DNA of 42,237 nt from Phocaeicola sp. (GTDB lineage: Bacteria > Bacteroidota > Bacteroidia > Bacteroidales > Bacteroidaceae). The position numbers were made by a program, and so were the translations under genes. The notes beneath the pieces are model-generated. The model had not been told where the DNA came from, searched no databases, and was given only the letters and a program-made list of their open reading frames with translations. Where the stretch lies: the NCBI GenBank assembly GCA_020026225.1, contig JAHHQU010000017.1, positions 1-42,237 of the forward strand, written 5' to 3'. Positions 1 to 8,799 of this stretch are shown here, one piece after another; positions within the stretch are counted from its first letter, which is position 1, and each line of letters starts with the position of its first letter.

Positions 1-898
1 TCTTAGGAACCCAGATACGACCATCGTTACGCAAAGATTCAGACATCAAAGTCAACTTAGACTGCTGGTCACCGTGTACAGGGATACAAGTCGGGTGGAT
101 CTGTACGTATGCTGGGTTAGCGAACCAAGCACCCTTACGGTAGCAAGCGATAGCAGCTGAACAGTTACAAGCCATAGCGTTGGTTGACAAGAAGTATGCG
201 TTACCGTAACCACCAGTAGCGATAACCACTGCATGTGCTGCGAAACGTTCCAACTTACCAGTAATCAAGTTCTTAGCGATGATACCACGAGCACGGCCAT
301 CTACCAAAACTACATCCTGCATTTCATAACGAGTGTACAGTTTAACAGTACCTACACCCACCTGTTTGCTCAATGCTGAGTAAGCACCCAAAAGCAACTG
401 CTGGCCAGTCTGACCTTTAGCATAGAAAGTACGAGATACCTGAGCACCACCGAAAGAACGGTTAGCCAATGTACCACCGTATTCACGAGCGAAAGGAACA
501 CCCTGTGCAACACACTGGTCAATAATACTGTTTGATACTTCAGCCAGACGGTAAACGTTTGCTTCACGAGCACGGTAGTCACCACCCTTTACAGTATCAT
601 AGAAAAGACGATATACAGAATCACCATCATTCTGGTAATTCTTAGCAGCATTGATACCACCCTGTGCAGCGATAGAGTGTGCACGACGTGGAGAGTCCTG
701 AATACAGAAGTTGAATACGCGGAAACCCATTTCACCAAGAGAAGCTGCTGCAGAAGCACCAGCAAGACCTGTACCTACAACGATGATGTCCAAACGACGT
801 TTGTTAGCTGGGTTAACCAGTTTCTGATGAGCCTTATAGTTGGTCCATTTTTCTGCTATTGGACCTTCAGGTATCTTAGAGTCAATTATTTTAGTCAT
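1..898 (-). CDS. sdhA: Succinate dehydrogenase / fumarate reductase flavoprotein subunit (N-terminal part)
   Basis: This is the FAD-carrying catalytic subunit of the complex that interconverts succinate and fumarate; in gut Bacteroidota it mainly works as fumarate reductase in anaerobic respiration. The start ATG is at 896-898 and about 299 codons are present before the window edge cuts the gene, so it is partial. The N-terminus has the dinucleotide-binding motif VGTGLAGASAAASLGE (about residues 41-56). It is followed by RRAHSIAAQGG, whose His74 fits the residue that carries covalent FAD in this family. Further conserved stretches include REYGGTLANRSFGGAQVSR and ATGGYGNAYFLSTNAMACN. It lies 45 bases downstream of the cytochrome b subunit gene, giving the usual C-A order; the iron-sulphur subunit would follow outside the window. 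Codon use is rich in GGT, CGT and AAC, as in highly expressed genes. The direction of the reaction in vivo cannot be read from the sequence. Confidence 0.95.
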   Translation of the reverse strand, partial: MTKIIDSKIPEGPIAEKWTNYKAHQKLVNPANKRRLDIIVVGTGLAGASAAASLGEMGFRVFNFCIQDSPRRAHSIAAQGGINAAKNYQNDGDSVYRLFYDTVKGGDYRAREANVYRLAEVSNSIIDQCVAQGVPFAREYGGTLANRSFGGAQVSRTFYAKGQTGQQLLLGAYSALSKQVGVGTVKLYTRYEMQDVVLVDGRARGIIAKNLITGKLERFAAHAVVIATGGYGNAYFLSTNAMACNCSAAIACYRKGAWFANPAYVQIHPTCIPVHGDQQSKLTLMSESLRNDGRIWVPK

Positions 899-943
899 AA
901 TGATTTTTCAGTTTAAAATAGTTACACTTTTAATAGTTTCTGC

Positions 944-1621
944 TTAAGCCATCATATTCTTACAGAAGAATACAACTGCTACCAAAGCAAAACCTAAAAC
1001 GATAATAGTTGAATAAATGTTAGAAATGTTCTTCCAACGTTCAATCCAAATCAAGTTGTTCCAACCCAAAGTCTGCATAGCTGACCAGAATCCATGAGTC
1101 AAATGGAACCACAATGCAGCCAACCATACCAAGTAAAGTACGAAGAACACTGGATTAGAGAAAGTCTGCATAATGTAACCATAACCGTCGGCAGCATGAA
1201 GACCGCCCATCATAGGATCACCGATGATTTCGGCAAACTGCATTTTGTACCAGAAGTTGACAAAGTGAAGAGCCAAGCCCAAAATTACAATGATACCAAG
1301 TACCAACATGTTCTGAGATGCCCATTCTACATTTTTAGGACGTACATTTATCGCATAACGTTCGTTACCACGAGCTGCACGGTTCTGCATAGTCAACCAG
1401 AACGCATAGATGATGTGAATTACAAAAAGAGCAGCCAAACCGAGTGTTGCTACCAATGCATACCAGTTAGCTCCCAAGAATTCACAAACCATGTTGTAAC
1501 CTTCTGCTGAGAAGAGAGCAACAAGGTTCATCGCCATGTGAAATGTTAGAAACAGGACAAGGGCGATACCAGTTACACTCATCACCACTTTCCTTCCAAT
1601 AGATGAATTACTTAACCACAT
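944..1621 (-). CDS. sdhC: Succinate dehydrogenase / fumarate reductase cytochrome b558 subunit
   Basis: This 225-residue protein is the membrane anchor that passes electrons between the quinone pool and the flavoprotein/iron-sulphur subunits. It has about five hydrophobic helices: one near 14-36 (VMSVTGIALVLFLTFHMAMN), others near 55-75, 105-125, 155-175 and a final one at 200-220. Histidines within or near the helices (H28, the HII after helix two, and HLTHGFWSAMQTLGW) are candidate haem ligands. The length and the SxGRKxxMSxTG start match the b558 family of Bacteroidota and Wolinella-type diheme enzymes rather than the E. coli SdhC/SdhD pair. It is the first gene of the leftward sdhCA(B) operon, and a good promoter lies at 1690-1721. 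The diheme assignment is inferred from the family. Confidence 0.93.
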   Translation of the reverse strand: MWLSNSSIGRKVVMSVTGIALVLFLTFHMAMNLVALFSAEGYNMVCEFLGANWYALVATLGLAALFVIHIIYAFWLTMQNRAARGNERYAINVRPKNVEWASQNMLVLGIIVILGLALHFVNFWYKMQFAEIIGDPMMGGLHAADGYGYIMQTFSNPVFFVLYLVWLAALWFHLTHGFWSAMQTLGWNNLIWIERWKNISNIYSTIIVLGFALVAVVFFCKNMMA

Positions 1622-1689
1622 AAATGATTGATTTTAAATTATTTAACTGTTTAAACTAAAATTTCTGTTATAAAAGGCAGTTTATTCTG

Positions 1690-1721
1690 CAAATGTAGGA
1701 TTTTTATTGAATATACCCAAA
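1690..1721 (-). promoter_or_regulatory. Bacteroidota-type promoter for sdhCA(B)
   Basis: On the minus strand TTTG (1721-1718) and TACATTTG (1697-1690) are separated by 20 bases, an exact match to the TTTG/N19-21/TAnnTTTG consensus for the Bacteroidota primary sigma factor. Transcription would start about 60 bases before the sdhC start codon. It sits between the end of the S41 protease gene (1741) and sdhC, so the respiratory operon has its own promoter. Confidence 0.7.
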
Positions 1722-1740
1722 GGATTATGGAAAAAATTCT

Positions 1741-3336
1741 TTAATCTCTACGAGGGAATTTCATTCCTTTATTTTGCAGGATGTCAACAGCCTTCTGCAT
1801 GCTGTCACTCAGGGCATTGATGACTTGGAAATACTCGTTCATATCCCACAAATCGCGAGCTATCAAGGCCTTCATCTGAACCTTTATCAATGGCAAAGCT
1901 GTCTGGAATTCTTTCTCATTATACTGGATACCTAACCCTTCACCGGTTGCAATCAATTCTTGGAGCATTTTTTTGCTGACTTCAAAGTGACTGTTAAAGC
2001 GGTCGAAGGTAGCATATTTTGCTTTCCACTCTTTGCGGTGACGGTCTATAAGCTTCACATTCATCTGGATGATGGCTCCTTTATCACGCAAAGTCAAGTA
2101 ATAATCGGTATAGCAGGTCGTGTCGACTGGGATGAAATAATCGGGCATGATTCCCCCACCTCCATAGACCGTACGGCCCAGTTTCAGGGTCCTGCGTTTC
2201 AACGAATCCGGAAAATGAATGCTGTCGGCCCGAAGCATTTCTCCACGATTGTACCGGTCAATCAAATCGTGATTGTATTTTTCTATGCTCTCATAGGGCT
2301 TTTGGATGCACCGGCCCGAAGGGGTGTAATAACGGGCTACGGTCAACCGAATCATCGAGCCGTCGGGCAAATCTATGGGTCGCTGAACAAGTCCTTTCCC
2401 GAATGTCCGTCGACCGACTACGATGCCACGATCCCAATCTTGGATTGCTCCTGTAACGATTTCACTGGCAGAAGCAGAGAATTCATCAACAAGAATGACC
2501 AATCTTCCCTCCTGAAACGCTCCATTTCCTCGGGCTTTGAACTCCGTATGGCGGTTTCTCCGACCTTCGGTGTAAACAATCAGTTCCTTCTTTCCCAAGA
2601 ATTGGTCGACAATGTCAATGGCTGCATTCAAATAACCCCCACCGTTTCCCTGCAAGTCTAAAATCAAGTCTTTCATTCCTTGATCCTTCAACCGCTGGAG
2701 TGCTTCAGAGAATTCACTTGCTGTAGTAGCAGCAAACCGGTTGATTCGGATATAGCCAATCTGTGGATTTACCATATAGGAAGCATCCAAGCTATAAACT
2801 GGTATCTTGTCTCGCTTCACGGTAAACGAAAGCAATTCTTTCACACCATTGCGCTGTACCTTGATATTGACTTTCGTTCCTTTGGGGCCTCGCAGGCGAC
2901 GCATCACTTCTTCAGTAGGCATCTTAACCCCAGCAATCAAGGTATCGTTCACTTGAATAATTCGGTCACCAGCTAAGATTCCGGCTTTTTCAGAAGGACC
3001 TCCCGATACCGGCTGGACGACAAACAAGGTATCGGTACTCATATTAAACTGAATACCGATTCCATCGAATTTCCCTTGTAGGGGTTCATTCAATCGAGCC
3101 ACCTCTTCTGCATTGGAATAAGTGGAATGCGGGTCCAGCTCTTCCAGCATCTTCACGATAGCGGCTTCCACGATTTTGTTTTCGTCGACAGGATCTACAT
3201 AAAGATTGGATATGGCAAATTCGGCCAGCTGCAATTTCCGGGCCGGTGAATTAATCAGTCTGTTTTGGGCTGAAAGAAAAGCGAAGCAAAGAGAGAAACA
3301 TACCCATAGCATGAGTCTCTTCTTAAATTTTCTCAT
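1741..3336 (-). CDS. S41 family carboxy-terminal processing peptidase
   Basis: This 531-residue protein is an exported serine protease of the CtpA/Prc class, which trims or degrades envelope proteins from their C-termini. It has a Sec-type N-terminal signal (about residues 5-24, KKRLMLWVCFSLCFAFLSAQ). A PDZ domain lies near 85-170 (GIGIQFNMSTDTLFVVQPV, then GPSEKAGILAGDRIIQVND). The S41 fold follows. The catalytic pair is intact: Ser289 in EFSASASEIV and Lys314 in RTFGKGLVQ, 25 residues apart as in E. coli Prc. A C-terminal helical region of about 130 residues follows. It is 121 bases downstream of coaD, so it may be the last gene of the GNAT-parE-coaD run or have its own promoter. Its substrates cannot be inferred. 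Confidence 0.92.
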   Translation of the reverse strand: MRKFKKRLMLWVCFSLCFAFLSAQNRLINSPARKLQLAEFAISNLYVDPVDENKIVEAAIVKMLEELDPHSTYSNAEEVARLNEPLQGKFDGIGIQFNMSTDTLFVVQPVSGGPSEKAGILAGDRIIQVNDTLIAGVKMPTEEVMRRLRGPKGTKVNIKVQRNGVKELLSFTVKRDKIPVYSLDASYMVNPQIGYIRINRFAATTASEFSEALQRLKDQGMKDLILDLQGNGGGYLNAAIDIVDQFLGKKELIVYTEGRRNRHTEFKARGNGAFQEGRLVILVDEFSASASEIVTGAIQDWDRGIVVGRRTFGKGLVQRPIDLPDGSMIRLTVARYYTPSGRCIQKPYESIEKYNHDLIDRYNRGEMLRADSIHFPDSLKRRTLKLGRTVYGGGGIMPDYFIPVDTTCYTDYYLTLRDKGAIIQMNVKLIDRHRKEWKAKYATFDRFNSHFEVSKKMLQELIATGEGLGIQYNEKEFQTALPLIKVQMKALIARDLWDMNEYFQVINALSDSMQKAVDILQNKGMKFPRRD

Positions 3337-3457
3337 GTCTTAATCTATTATTCGAAAAGCACCCGCATAAAGGAAAGAACCATCCGACTTACTTTCCCTA
3401 TCTTTCAAGAAGGGATGCCATTCATTTTTTAGTGCTTTATTAATAAGGTATAACGTA

Positions 3458-3910
3458 TTAGAGTTCCATCCCTTTCGGAAGGAAAGCTCTTACATCTTTT
3501 CCATACTGCAAGAGTTCACGGACAATCGTTGAACTGACCGATGTCAATTCGGGTTCTGTAAAGAGAAGAATCGTTTCTATTCCCGCCAATTTACGGTTGA
3601 TGTCTGCAATGGTTTCTTCATATTCGAAATCGCGAACCGTACGAATTCCTCTTACGATGAATTGAGCTCCACATTCCTTGGCAAAATCAATGGTCAGTCC
3701 GGAATAGGCTGCCACCGTAATACGAGGTTCATCTGCAAAAAGCTTCTGAATCATTGAAAGACGCTTCTCTACAGGGAACCAGGTACGTTTGCTGTCATTG
3801 ACACCAATGCCAATCACCACTTCATCCATAAAAGTCAGGGCACGTTCAACCACTGAAAAATGTCCGATTGTAAACGGGTCGAACGTACCCGGGAAAATTG
3901 CTTTTCTCAT
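3458..3910 (-). CDS. coaD: Phosphopantetheine adenylyltransferase
   Basis: CoaD transfers AMP from ATP to 4'-phosphopantetheine, giving dephospho-CoA, the fourth step of coenzyme A synthesis, in the cytoplasm. The 150-residue protein has the family length. It carries the nucleotidyltransferase signature near the N-terminus (PGTFDPFTIGHFSVVERA, residues 7-24, with the TxGH form of the HxGH motif), the central FIVRGIRTVRDFEYE substrate-binding stretch and the C-terminal SSTIVREL motif. It starts 25 bases after the parE stop codon, which suggests joint transcription with parE. The 121-base gap to the protease gene after it shows no clear terminator. Confidence 0.95.
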   Translation of the reverse strand: MRKAIFPGTFDPFTIGHFSVVERALTFMDEVVIGIGVNDSKRTWFPVEKRLSMIQKLFADEPRITVAAYSGLTIDFAKECGAQFIVRGIRTVRDFEYEETIADINRKLAGIETILLFTEPELTSVSSTIVRELLQYGKDVRAFLPKGMEL

Positions 3911-3935
3911 TCTATCTTATTTTTCGAACGTGGAA

Positions 3936-5870
3936 TCAGTCAACAATGTCTTCTTCCACTACCAGATTGTCGATAATAAAGTTCTGGCGTTCCATGGTAT
4001 TCTTACCCATATAGAACTCCAGCAAATCCTTTACCGCATCGGTTTTGCGCAGAGTGACCTGCTCCAACCGCATATCTTCTCCAATGAAATTACGGAATTC
4101 ATCGGGGGATATTTCACCCAAACCTTTAAATCGGGTAATCTCTGGATTCGGACCTAACTTCTCAATCGCTTCCAGACGTTCTTCTTCGCTGTAACAGTAA
4201 CGCGTTTCGTAGACGCCTTTCTTTCGGTTACGTACACGGAACAGAGGGGTCTGCAAAATGTACACATGTCCTTTCTTTATCAAGTCTGGGAAGAACTGAA
4301 GGAAGAAAGTTATCATCAGCAGACGGATGTGCATACCGTCAACATCGGCATCGGTTGCCACTATGACCTTATTGTATCGAAGGCCGTCCAATCCGTCTTC
4401 TATGTTCAAAGCTGCCTGAAGCAGATTGAACTCTTCGTTTTCATAAACCACTTTTTTGGTCAGTCCAAAAGAGTTCAAAGGCTTACCACGCAAACTAAAT
4501 ACTGCCTGCGTATTGACATCACGACTTTTGGTGATGGAACCGCTCGCAGAGTCTCCCTCCGTGATGAAGATGGCACTTTCCAGACGTGGGTCATTCTCAC
4601 CTTCTTTCTTTCCACCTTTGACATCGTTCAAATGAACACGGCAATCACGCAATTTCCGGTTGTGAAGATTCGCCTTTTTAGCTCGTTCGCGTGCTATCTT
4701 GGTTACTCCGGCAATAGCCTTACGCTCTTTCTCGGATTCCTGTATCTTTTGAAGCATCACTTCGGCTACATCGGCATGCTTATGCAGGTAGTTGTCGACG
4801 TTCTCTTTGACAAAGTCGCCTACAAATTTATTGACGCTCACACCCGATAACGGATATGGATTACCATCAGAATCTTTTTCCGGAGCCATCGTAAGTGACC
4901 CCAGTTTAATCTTCGTCTGACTTTCGAACGTAGGTTCTATTACGTTGATGGCTACAGCTGCCACCAAACCGTTACGAATATCTTGATATTCCAAGTTTTT
5001 CCCGTAAAATTCCTTGATGGTACGGGCAATATGCTCCTTGAAGGCACTTTGATGAGTACCTCCCTGAGTTGTATGCTGTCCGTTGACGAAGGAATAATAT
5101 TCCTCACCGTATTGCGGACTATGGGTAAAGGCTATTTCAATGTCCTCACCGGTAATATGCACGATCGGATACAAACCGGGAGCAGTCATGTTATCGTTCA
5201 ACAAGTCCTCCAGACCATTTCGACTGAGAATACGATGACCATTGTAATAGATGGCCAAACCGGTGTTCAGGTACGTATAGTTACGCAACATGGTCTCGAT
5301 GTACTCGGGACGGAAACGATAGTTGATGAACAACTTATTATCTGGTTCAAAATAAATATAGGTACCATTCTCTTCATCAGTGGCCCGTACCTCATCTGAA
5401 ACCAACTCGCCTCGCTCAAAGATAGCTTCACGCAACTGTCCTTCTCGAACACTTCGAGCAATGAAGCGCGAACTCAAGGCATTGACGGCTTTCGCACCAA
5501 CACCATTCAATCCGACACTTTTCTTAAATGCCTTGGTGTCATACTTTCCACCCGTGTTCAACATCGAAACAGCATCGACCAAACTGCCCAAAGGGATACC
5601 ACGACCATAGTCACGTATCGACACACGCAAATTATCTTCCATCTGAATGTCAATACGCTTTCCAGCCCCCATCTTGAATTCATCGATACTATTATCGACC
5701 ACTTCTTTAAGAAGGACATAGATACCATCTTCCGCCTGAGATCCATCACCTAAACGCCCGATGTACATACCCGGACGGGTACGCACGTGCTCCATATCAC
5801 TCAGGTGCCTGATGTTATCTTCGGTATATTCTGCAATGTTGTTAAGTTGTTGTTCGTTGTTCTCTTCCAT
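3936..5870 (-). CDS. parE: DNA topoisomerase IV subunit B (ParE-type GyrB paralogue)
   Basis: This is the ATPase subunit of a type IIA topoisomerase, which decatenates daughter chromosomes together with a ParC-type partner. The 644-residue protein has the GHKL ATPase motifs: EVVDNSIDEF (Glu56, Asn60), DYGRGIP and GLNGVGAKAVNALS. It then has the transducer domain and the TOPRIM motifs ITEGDSASGS (Glu438), DADVDGMHI and FKGLGEI near the C-terminus. The length, the RTRPGMYIGRLG start and the LRGKPLNSFG motif favour ParE over GyrB; without the partner gene in view, the ParE name rests on these points. No parC-like gene lies next to it here. Upstream, the GNAT-like gene ends 33 bases before its start, and coaD follows 25 bases after its stop, so a polycistronic unit is likely. 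Confidence 0.9.
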   Translation of the reverse strand: MEENNEQQLNNIAEYTEDNIRHLSDMEHVRTRPGMYIGRLGDGSQAEDGIYVLLKEVVDNSIDEFKMGAGKRIDIQMEDNLRVSIRDYGRGIPLGSLVDAVSMLNTGGKYDTKAFKKSVGLNGVGAKAVNALSSRFIARSVREGQLREAIFERGELVSDEVRATDEENGTYIYFEPDNKLFINYRFRPEYIETMLRNYTYLNTGLAIYYNGHRILSRNGLEDLLNDNMTAPGLYPIVHITGEDIEIAFTHSPQYGEEYYSFVNGQHTTQGGTHQSAFKEHIARTIKEFYGKNLEYQDIRNGLVAAVAINVIEPTFESQTKIKLGSLTMAPEKDSDGNPYPLSGVSVNKFVGDFVKENVDNYLHKHADVAEVMLQKIQESEKERKAIAGVTKIARERAKKANLHNRKLRDCRVHLNDVKGGKKEGENDPRLESAIFITEGDSASGSITKSRDVNTQAVFSLRGKPLNSFGLTKKVVYENEEFNLLQAALNIEDGLDGLRYNKVIVATDADVDGMHIRLLMITFFLQFFPDLIKKGHVYILQTPLFRVRNRKKGVYETRYCYSEEERLEAIEKLGPNPEITRFKGLGEISPDEFRNFIGEDMRLEQVTLRKTDAVKDLLEFYMGKNTMERQNFIIDNLVVEEDIVD

Positions 5871-5903
5871 ATACTATTTGCCTCCGAATACTCGATGACT
5901 TAA

Positions 5904-7034
5904 TTAGAATACTTTTTTAAATGCTCTGCGGCGTTTGTGCTGTTCATATTCAAACGCACTCCACTGTGCCTGAACTTTCTTGTTCAGTTCCAATTCCGGA
6001 TTACTCTCTCCGAACTTGAATCCCATCTGATTATAAATTGGAACCAAGTCATAAAACAACAGGGCATTGACCCCCTTGCTTTGATATTCCGGTTTCACAG
6101 CAATCAATAACAAATCAAGCACTTCCGGACGTTTTATGAATAAAGCTTTGGCCAGATGATACCATCCGAATGGGAACATCTTACCTTTCGCTTTCTGCAG
6201 AGCTTTCGACAAAGAAGGCATAGTAATACCTGCCGCTATCAATTCTCCTGCTTCATCTTCAACTAAAGAAACCATTCGCAAATCAATCAGCGGAAGATAC
6301 ATCTTCACGTATTGGTTAATCTGAGCTTGGGTCATCTTAGAATAACCGTACAACGGACTATAGGCTTCATTGATCAAGTCAAAAATACGCTGGCCATAAT
6401 TAGTCTTGTTCAGTTCCTTACGGGTAAGTTTCTTTATTTTCAAGTTGTACTTCTGTAAGATGATTTCAGAAATACGTATAAATTTTTCAGGAAGTTTCTC
6501 TGGTACTGTCAATTTAAACTCTACCCAATCGGCCTCCTTCTGGAAACCTAATTTCTCCATGTGTTCCGGATAATAGGGATAGTTATAAATAGTAGCCATG
6601 GTACTCAACTGGTCGAATCCTTCTACCAGCATACCTTCTGCATCCAAGTCGGTAAATCCAAGCGGACCAACCATCGCTTCCATACCACGTTCTTTACCCC
6701 AAGCTTCCACTTGATCAAACAAGGCTTTTGAAACTTCCAAATCGTCAATGAAGTCAATCCATCCAAAACGAACCTCATTCTTTTTCCACGTTTCATTGGC
6801 ACGATGATTAATAATGGCCGCTACACGACCCACTAATTTGTTATCTTTATAAGCTAAGAAATAATCTGATTCACAGAACTCAAAAGCAGCATTCTTTTTA
6901 GGATTGAATGTATTCACCATATCATCGAACAAATCGGGTACTGAATAAGGATTGTTCTTATATAATTCGTAGTTAAAACGAATGAAAGATTTCATATCTT
7001 TCTTTGTGGTTGCTTTCTTTATTATTATAGCCAT
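5904..7034 (-). CDS. GNAT-fold (acyl-CoA N-acyltransferase-like) protein, substrate unknown
   Basis: This 376-residue cytoplasmic protein resembles the conserved Bacteroidota family of YghO-like GNAT-superfamily proteins. The N-terminal part (KSFIRFNYELYKNNPYSVPDL, then YFLAYKDNKLVGRVAAIINHRAN) and the region near 100-160 (WIDFIDDLEVSKALFDQVEAWGKERGMEAMVGPLGFTDLDAEGML) look like one GNAT-type half. A second half near 280-350 has LIAVKPEYQSKGVNALLFYDL, which fits the acetyl-CoA-binding loop region (QxxGxxxxL). The two-half layout is like the FemAB/NMT double-GNAT arrangement, but this is a weak inference. It precedes parE by 33 bases. A shared 48-base stem-loop terminator (7150-7197) separates it from the exchanger gene upstream. 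No substrate can be assigned. Confidence 0.7.
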   Translation of the reverse strand: MAIIIKKATTKKDMKSFIRFNYELYKNNPYSVPDLFDDMVNTFNPKKNAAFEFCESDYFLAYKDNKLVGRVAAIINHRANETWKKNEVRFGWIDFIDDLEVSKALFDQVEAWGKERGMEAMVGPLGFTDLDAEGMLVEGFDQLSTMATIYNYPYYPEHMEKLGFQKEADWVEFKLTVPEKLPEKFIRISEIILQKYNLKIKKLTRKELNKTNYGQRIFDLINEAYSPLYGYSKMTQAQINQYVKMYLPLIDLRMVSLVEDEAGELIAAGITMPSLSKALQKAKGKMFPFGWYHLAKALFIKRPEVLDLLLIAVKPEYQSKGVNALLFYDLVPIYNQMGFKFGESNPELELNKKVQAQWSAFEYEQHKRRRAFKKVF

Positions 7035-7149
7035 GGGATATAAATGAGTGTTAATTTAGGCTGTAAAGATAACATTTTTTATCGGAACTACGTGATTATT
7101 AAGGAAAATTCATAGTCTTAATCACCTCCATAACGTCATGATAAAAAGA

Positions 7150-7197
7150 AAAGACATACTTTTATGTATGCCTTTTTTACTATAAAAGTATGTCTTT
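7150..7197 (-). terminator. Terminator after the Ca/Na exchanger gene, with an alternative inner hairpin
   Basis: Arms at 7150-7164 and 7183-7197 pair perfectly over 15 bases. On the minus strand the stem is followed by TTCTTTTTAT, so it ends transcription of the exchanger gene. An inner pair (CATAC at 7155-7159 with GTATG at 7166-7170) followed by CC and six T on the plus strand could form instead, giving a plus-strand terminator. The left arm therefore has two possible partners. Confidence 0.8.
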
Positions 7198-7212
7198 AAA
7201 CCCATAGGTTTC

Positions 7213-8178
7213 TCACTGCTGTGATATAAGAAAAGCGGTATAGGCTATATAACAAAGTACCAGCAAAGCACCTTCTCCACGACTGATGGTACGTTCTTTA
7301 AAGAACCAGCCTACCAACCAGAAAAGAAGGGATGAGCCAACCAATACCATCATATCTATGTTATTGATATTTCCCATAGGAAGAGGAGAGATACTGGCAC
7401 TACAACCTAAGACGAAGAATATATTGAACAGGTTACTGCCAATTACATTACCGACCGCAATTCCTGAGTTCTTTTTCAATGCAGCGGTTATTGAGGTTGC
7501 CAATTCGGGAAGTGAAGTTCCTCCTGCTACCAATGTCAGACCGATTATAGAATCACTGACTCCCCAGGCACGGGCTACTCCACTGGCTCCATCCACGAAG
7601 AATTGACCTCCGAACACCAATCCTAAAAGTCCACCTATTATATATAAGGTAGATTTCATGATAGAAAACTGCTTTACCTTATGTCCTTCCTCTTCTTCTG
7701 CATTTCCACTTCTGGCTATGGCGAAGGTATAACGCATAAAGATTAAAAAGAAACATAACAGGACCAATCCGTCTATGCGACTGATTACATCAGCAGAGGC
7801 CCCATCAATTATTCGGTCGTTGGAAAAAAAAGCCAAAACTAAAGAAGATAGAATGACCAGAGGGATTTCCTTGCTCATCGTTCCCCTACCAACTTTCATA
7901 GGAAGAATCAAGGCTGTACATCCGATAATCATCAGCACATTGAAAATATTGCTACCTACTACATTACCTATCGCCATTTCTGCAGAACCTTGCAAAGAAG
8001 ACATCACACTAATCACTAATTCGGGAGCCGAAGTACCGCAGGCTACAATGGTTAATCCAATCACCAAATCCGAAATCTTGAAACGTTTGGCTACAGAAGC
8101 CGAACCGTCAATCAAACAGTTCGCTCCCAAAAGAATCATGGCCAAACCACCTATCAAAGACACTAAATAAATTATCAT
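7213..8178 (-). CDS. Calcium/sodium antiporter, CaCA family (YrbG-like)
   Basis: This 321-residue inner-membrane protein has about ten helices in two inverted halves. Each half carries the alpha-repeat of the CaCA family: GTSAPELVISVMSSLQGSAEMAIGNVVGSN with FNVL in the first, and GGTSLPELATSITAALKKNSGIAVGNVIGSN with FNIF in the second. The paired GTSxPE acidic sites and GNxxGSNxFN motifs are the ion-binding residues known from YrbG and the archaeal NCX exchanger. A short charged loop (GNAEEEEGHKVKQ) separates the halves. It is expected to exchange Ca2+ for Na+ or H+; which pair is not certain. The gene is alone, with a 627-base gap upstream and a strong terminator downstream. Confidence 0.92.
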   Translation of the reverse strand: MIIYLVSLIGGLAMILLGANCLIDGSASVAKRFKISDLVIGLTIVACGTSAPELVISVMSSLQGSAEMAIGNVVGSNIFNVLMIIGCTALILPMKVGRGTMSKEIPLVILSSLVLAFFSNDRIIDGASADVISRIDGLVLLCFFLIFMRYTFAIARSGNAEEEEGHKVKQFSIMKSTLYIIGGLLGLVFGGQFFVDGASGVARAWGVSDSIIGLTLVAGGTSLPELATSITAALKKNSGIAVGNVIGSNLFNIFFVLGCSASISPLPMGNINNIDMMVLVGSSLLFWLVGWFFKERTISRGEGALLVLCYIAYTAFLISQQ

Positions 8179-8549
8179 CTCATATTTAAATTAATTCCTC
8201 ATAAAATAATAGATTGCAGAAGGTGCTTCTCCTGCTTTCCTGTATACTTCATATAGAAGAGAAGTTGCCTCTCTTTTTTTTCACGAAAAGGGACACTGGG
8301 TAGAAGAATGGAAAAGCTTCTTCCTTTTAAAAGGCTAAAGATAGGGAGAAAATGTTATTCTCAAGTTTTTCAGGTACTTTTTCACATCCATTAACAATCA
8401 AACGCTATAACGGAAGCCATTCCCTCCATTATTTATTTATCATTTCGTTGTATTATTTACATTTTTCGTGTCATTTGTCTATAAAATACTATACACAACA
8501 GACAAAACAAGAGAATAACGATAATTATTTATACATTCTATCATAAAGA

Positions 8550-8572
8550 GATTCGCTGAGAATCGTTTTTTT
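8550..8572 (+). terminator. Small rho-independent terminator without an assigned gene
   Basis: GATTC (8550-8554) pairs with GAATC (8560-8564) around a five-base loop. One G and seven T follow (8566-8572). This is a plus-strand terminator shape, yet no plus-strand gene ends here. It is short (5 bp) and could be chance, or the end of an unannotated small RNA. Confidence 0.45.
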
Positions 8573-8703
8573 AGAGAAACTTGAATAAGGGGCTGCAAAT
8601 GCACAGCCCATTTCCGCCTCCGAACTCAATGCGTTGTGGTAAATTTAGAAAATTATATTTAATCACTTCTTATTGCTTTTTTAGAAGCGACAAAATGTAT
8701 CTA

Positions 8704-8799
8704 TTAGTGGGACAAGTCTGCAACATCATTCAACGGAGTATCCTTTATCGAAAGAACGATACGTTTAGCACGCACACCACATTTCCAAGAACGGAGCAT
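8704..8799 (-). CDS. Possible 31-residue leftward small ORF just after the DUF3810 gene
   Basis: The ATG at 8799-8797 starts a 31-codon frame (MLRSWKCGVRAKRIVLSIKD..., ending at a TAA at 8704-8706). It lies seven bases after the DUF3810 stop codon. The sequence TAAAGGAGGATG combines that stop with a perfect Shine-Dalgarno core, but the core abuts the ATG, which is too close for normal initiation. The peptide is basic in its first half. No family is recognised. A translated peptide, a regulatory RNA structure (GGAG/CTCC) or chance are all possible. Confidence 0.2.
   Translation of the reverse strand: MLRSWKCGVRAKRIVLSIKDTPLNDVADLSH

Noticed and set aside
1094..1510. Plus-strand ORF of 138 codons over sdhC
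   Set aside because: It is a complement-strand shadow of the well-supported cytochrome b gene; the peptide has no recognisable motif.
1960..2661. Plus-strand ORF of 233 codons over the S41 protease gene
   Set aside because: The minus-strand protein has the full catalytic Ser/Lys pair and PDZ domain; the antisense peptide shows no family features.
8352..8546. 64-codon plus-strand ORF in the long gap
   Set aside because: Very AT-rich, Tyr/Ser/Leu-heavy composition typical of random AT sequence, no promoter box or family signal.
8580..8650. tmRNA, SRP RNA, 6S RNA or tRNA in the 8.6 kb hairpin region
   Set aside because: No T-arm, CCA end, tag reading frame or SRP tetraloop motif could be seen on either strand.
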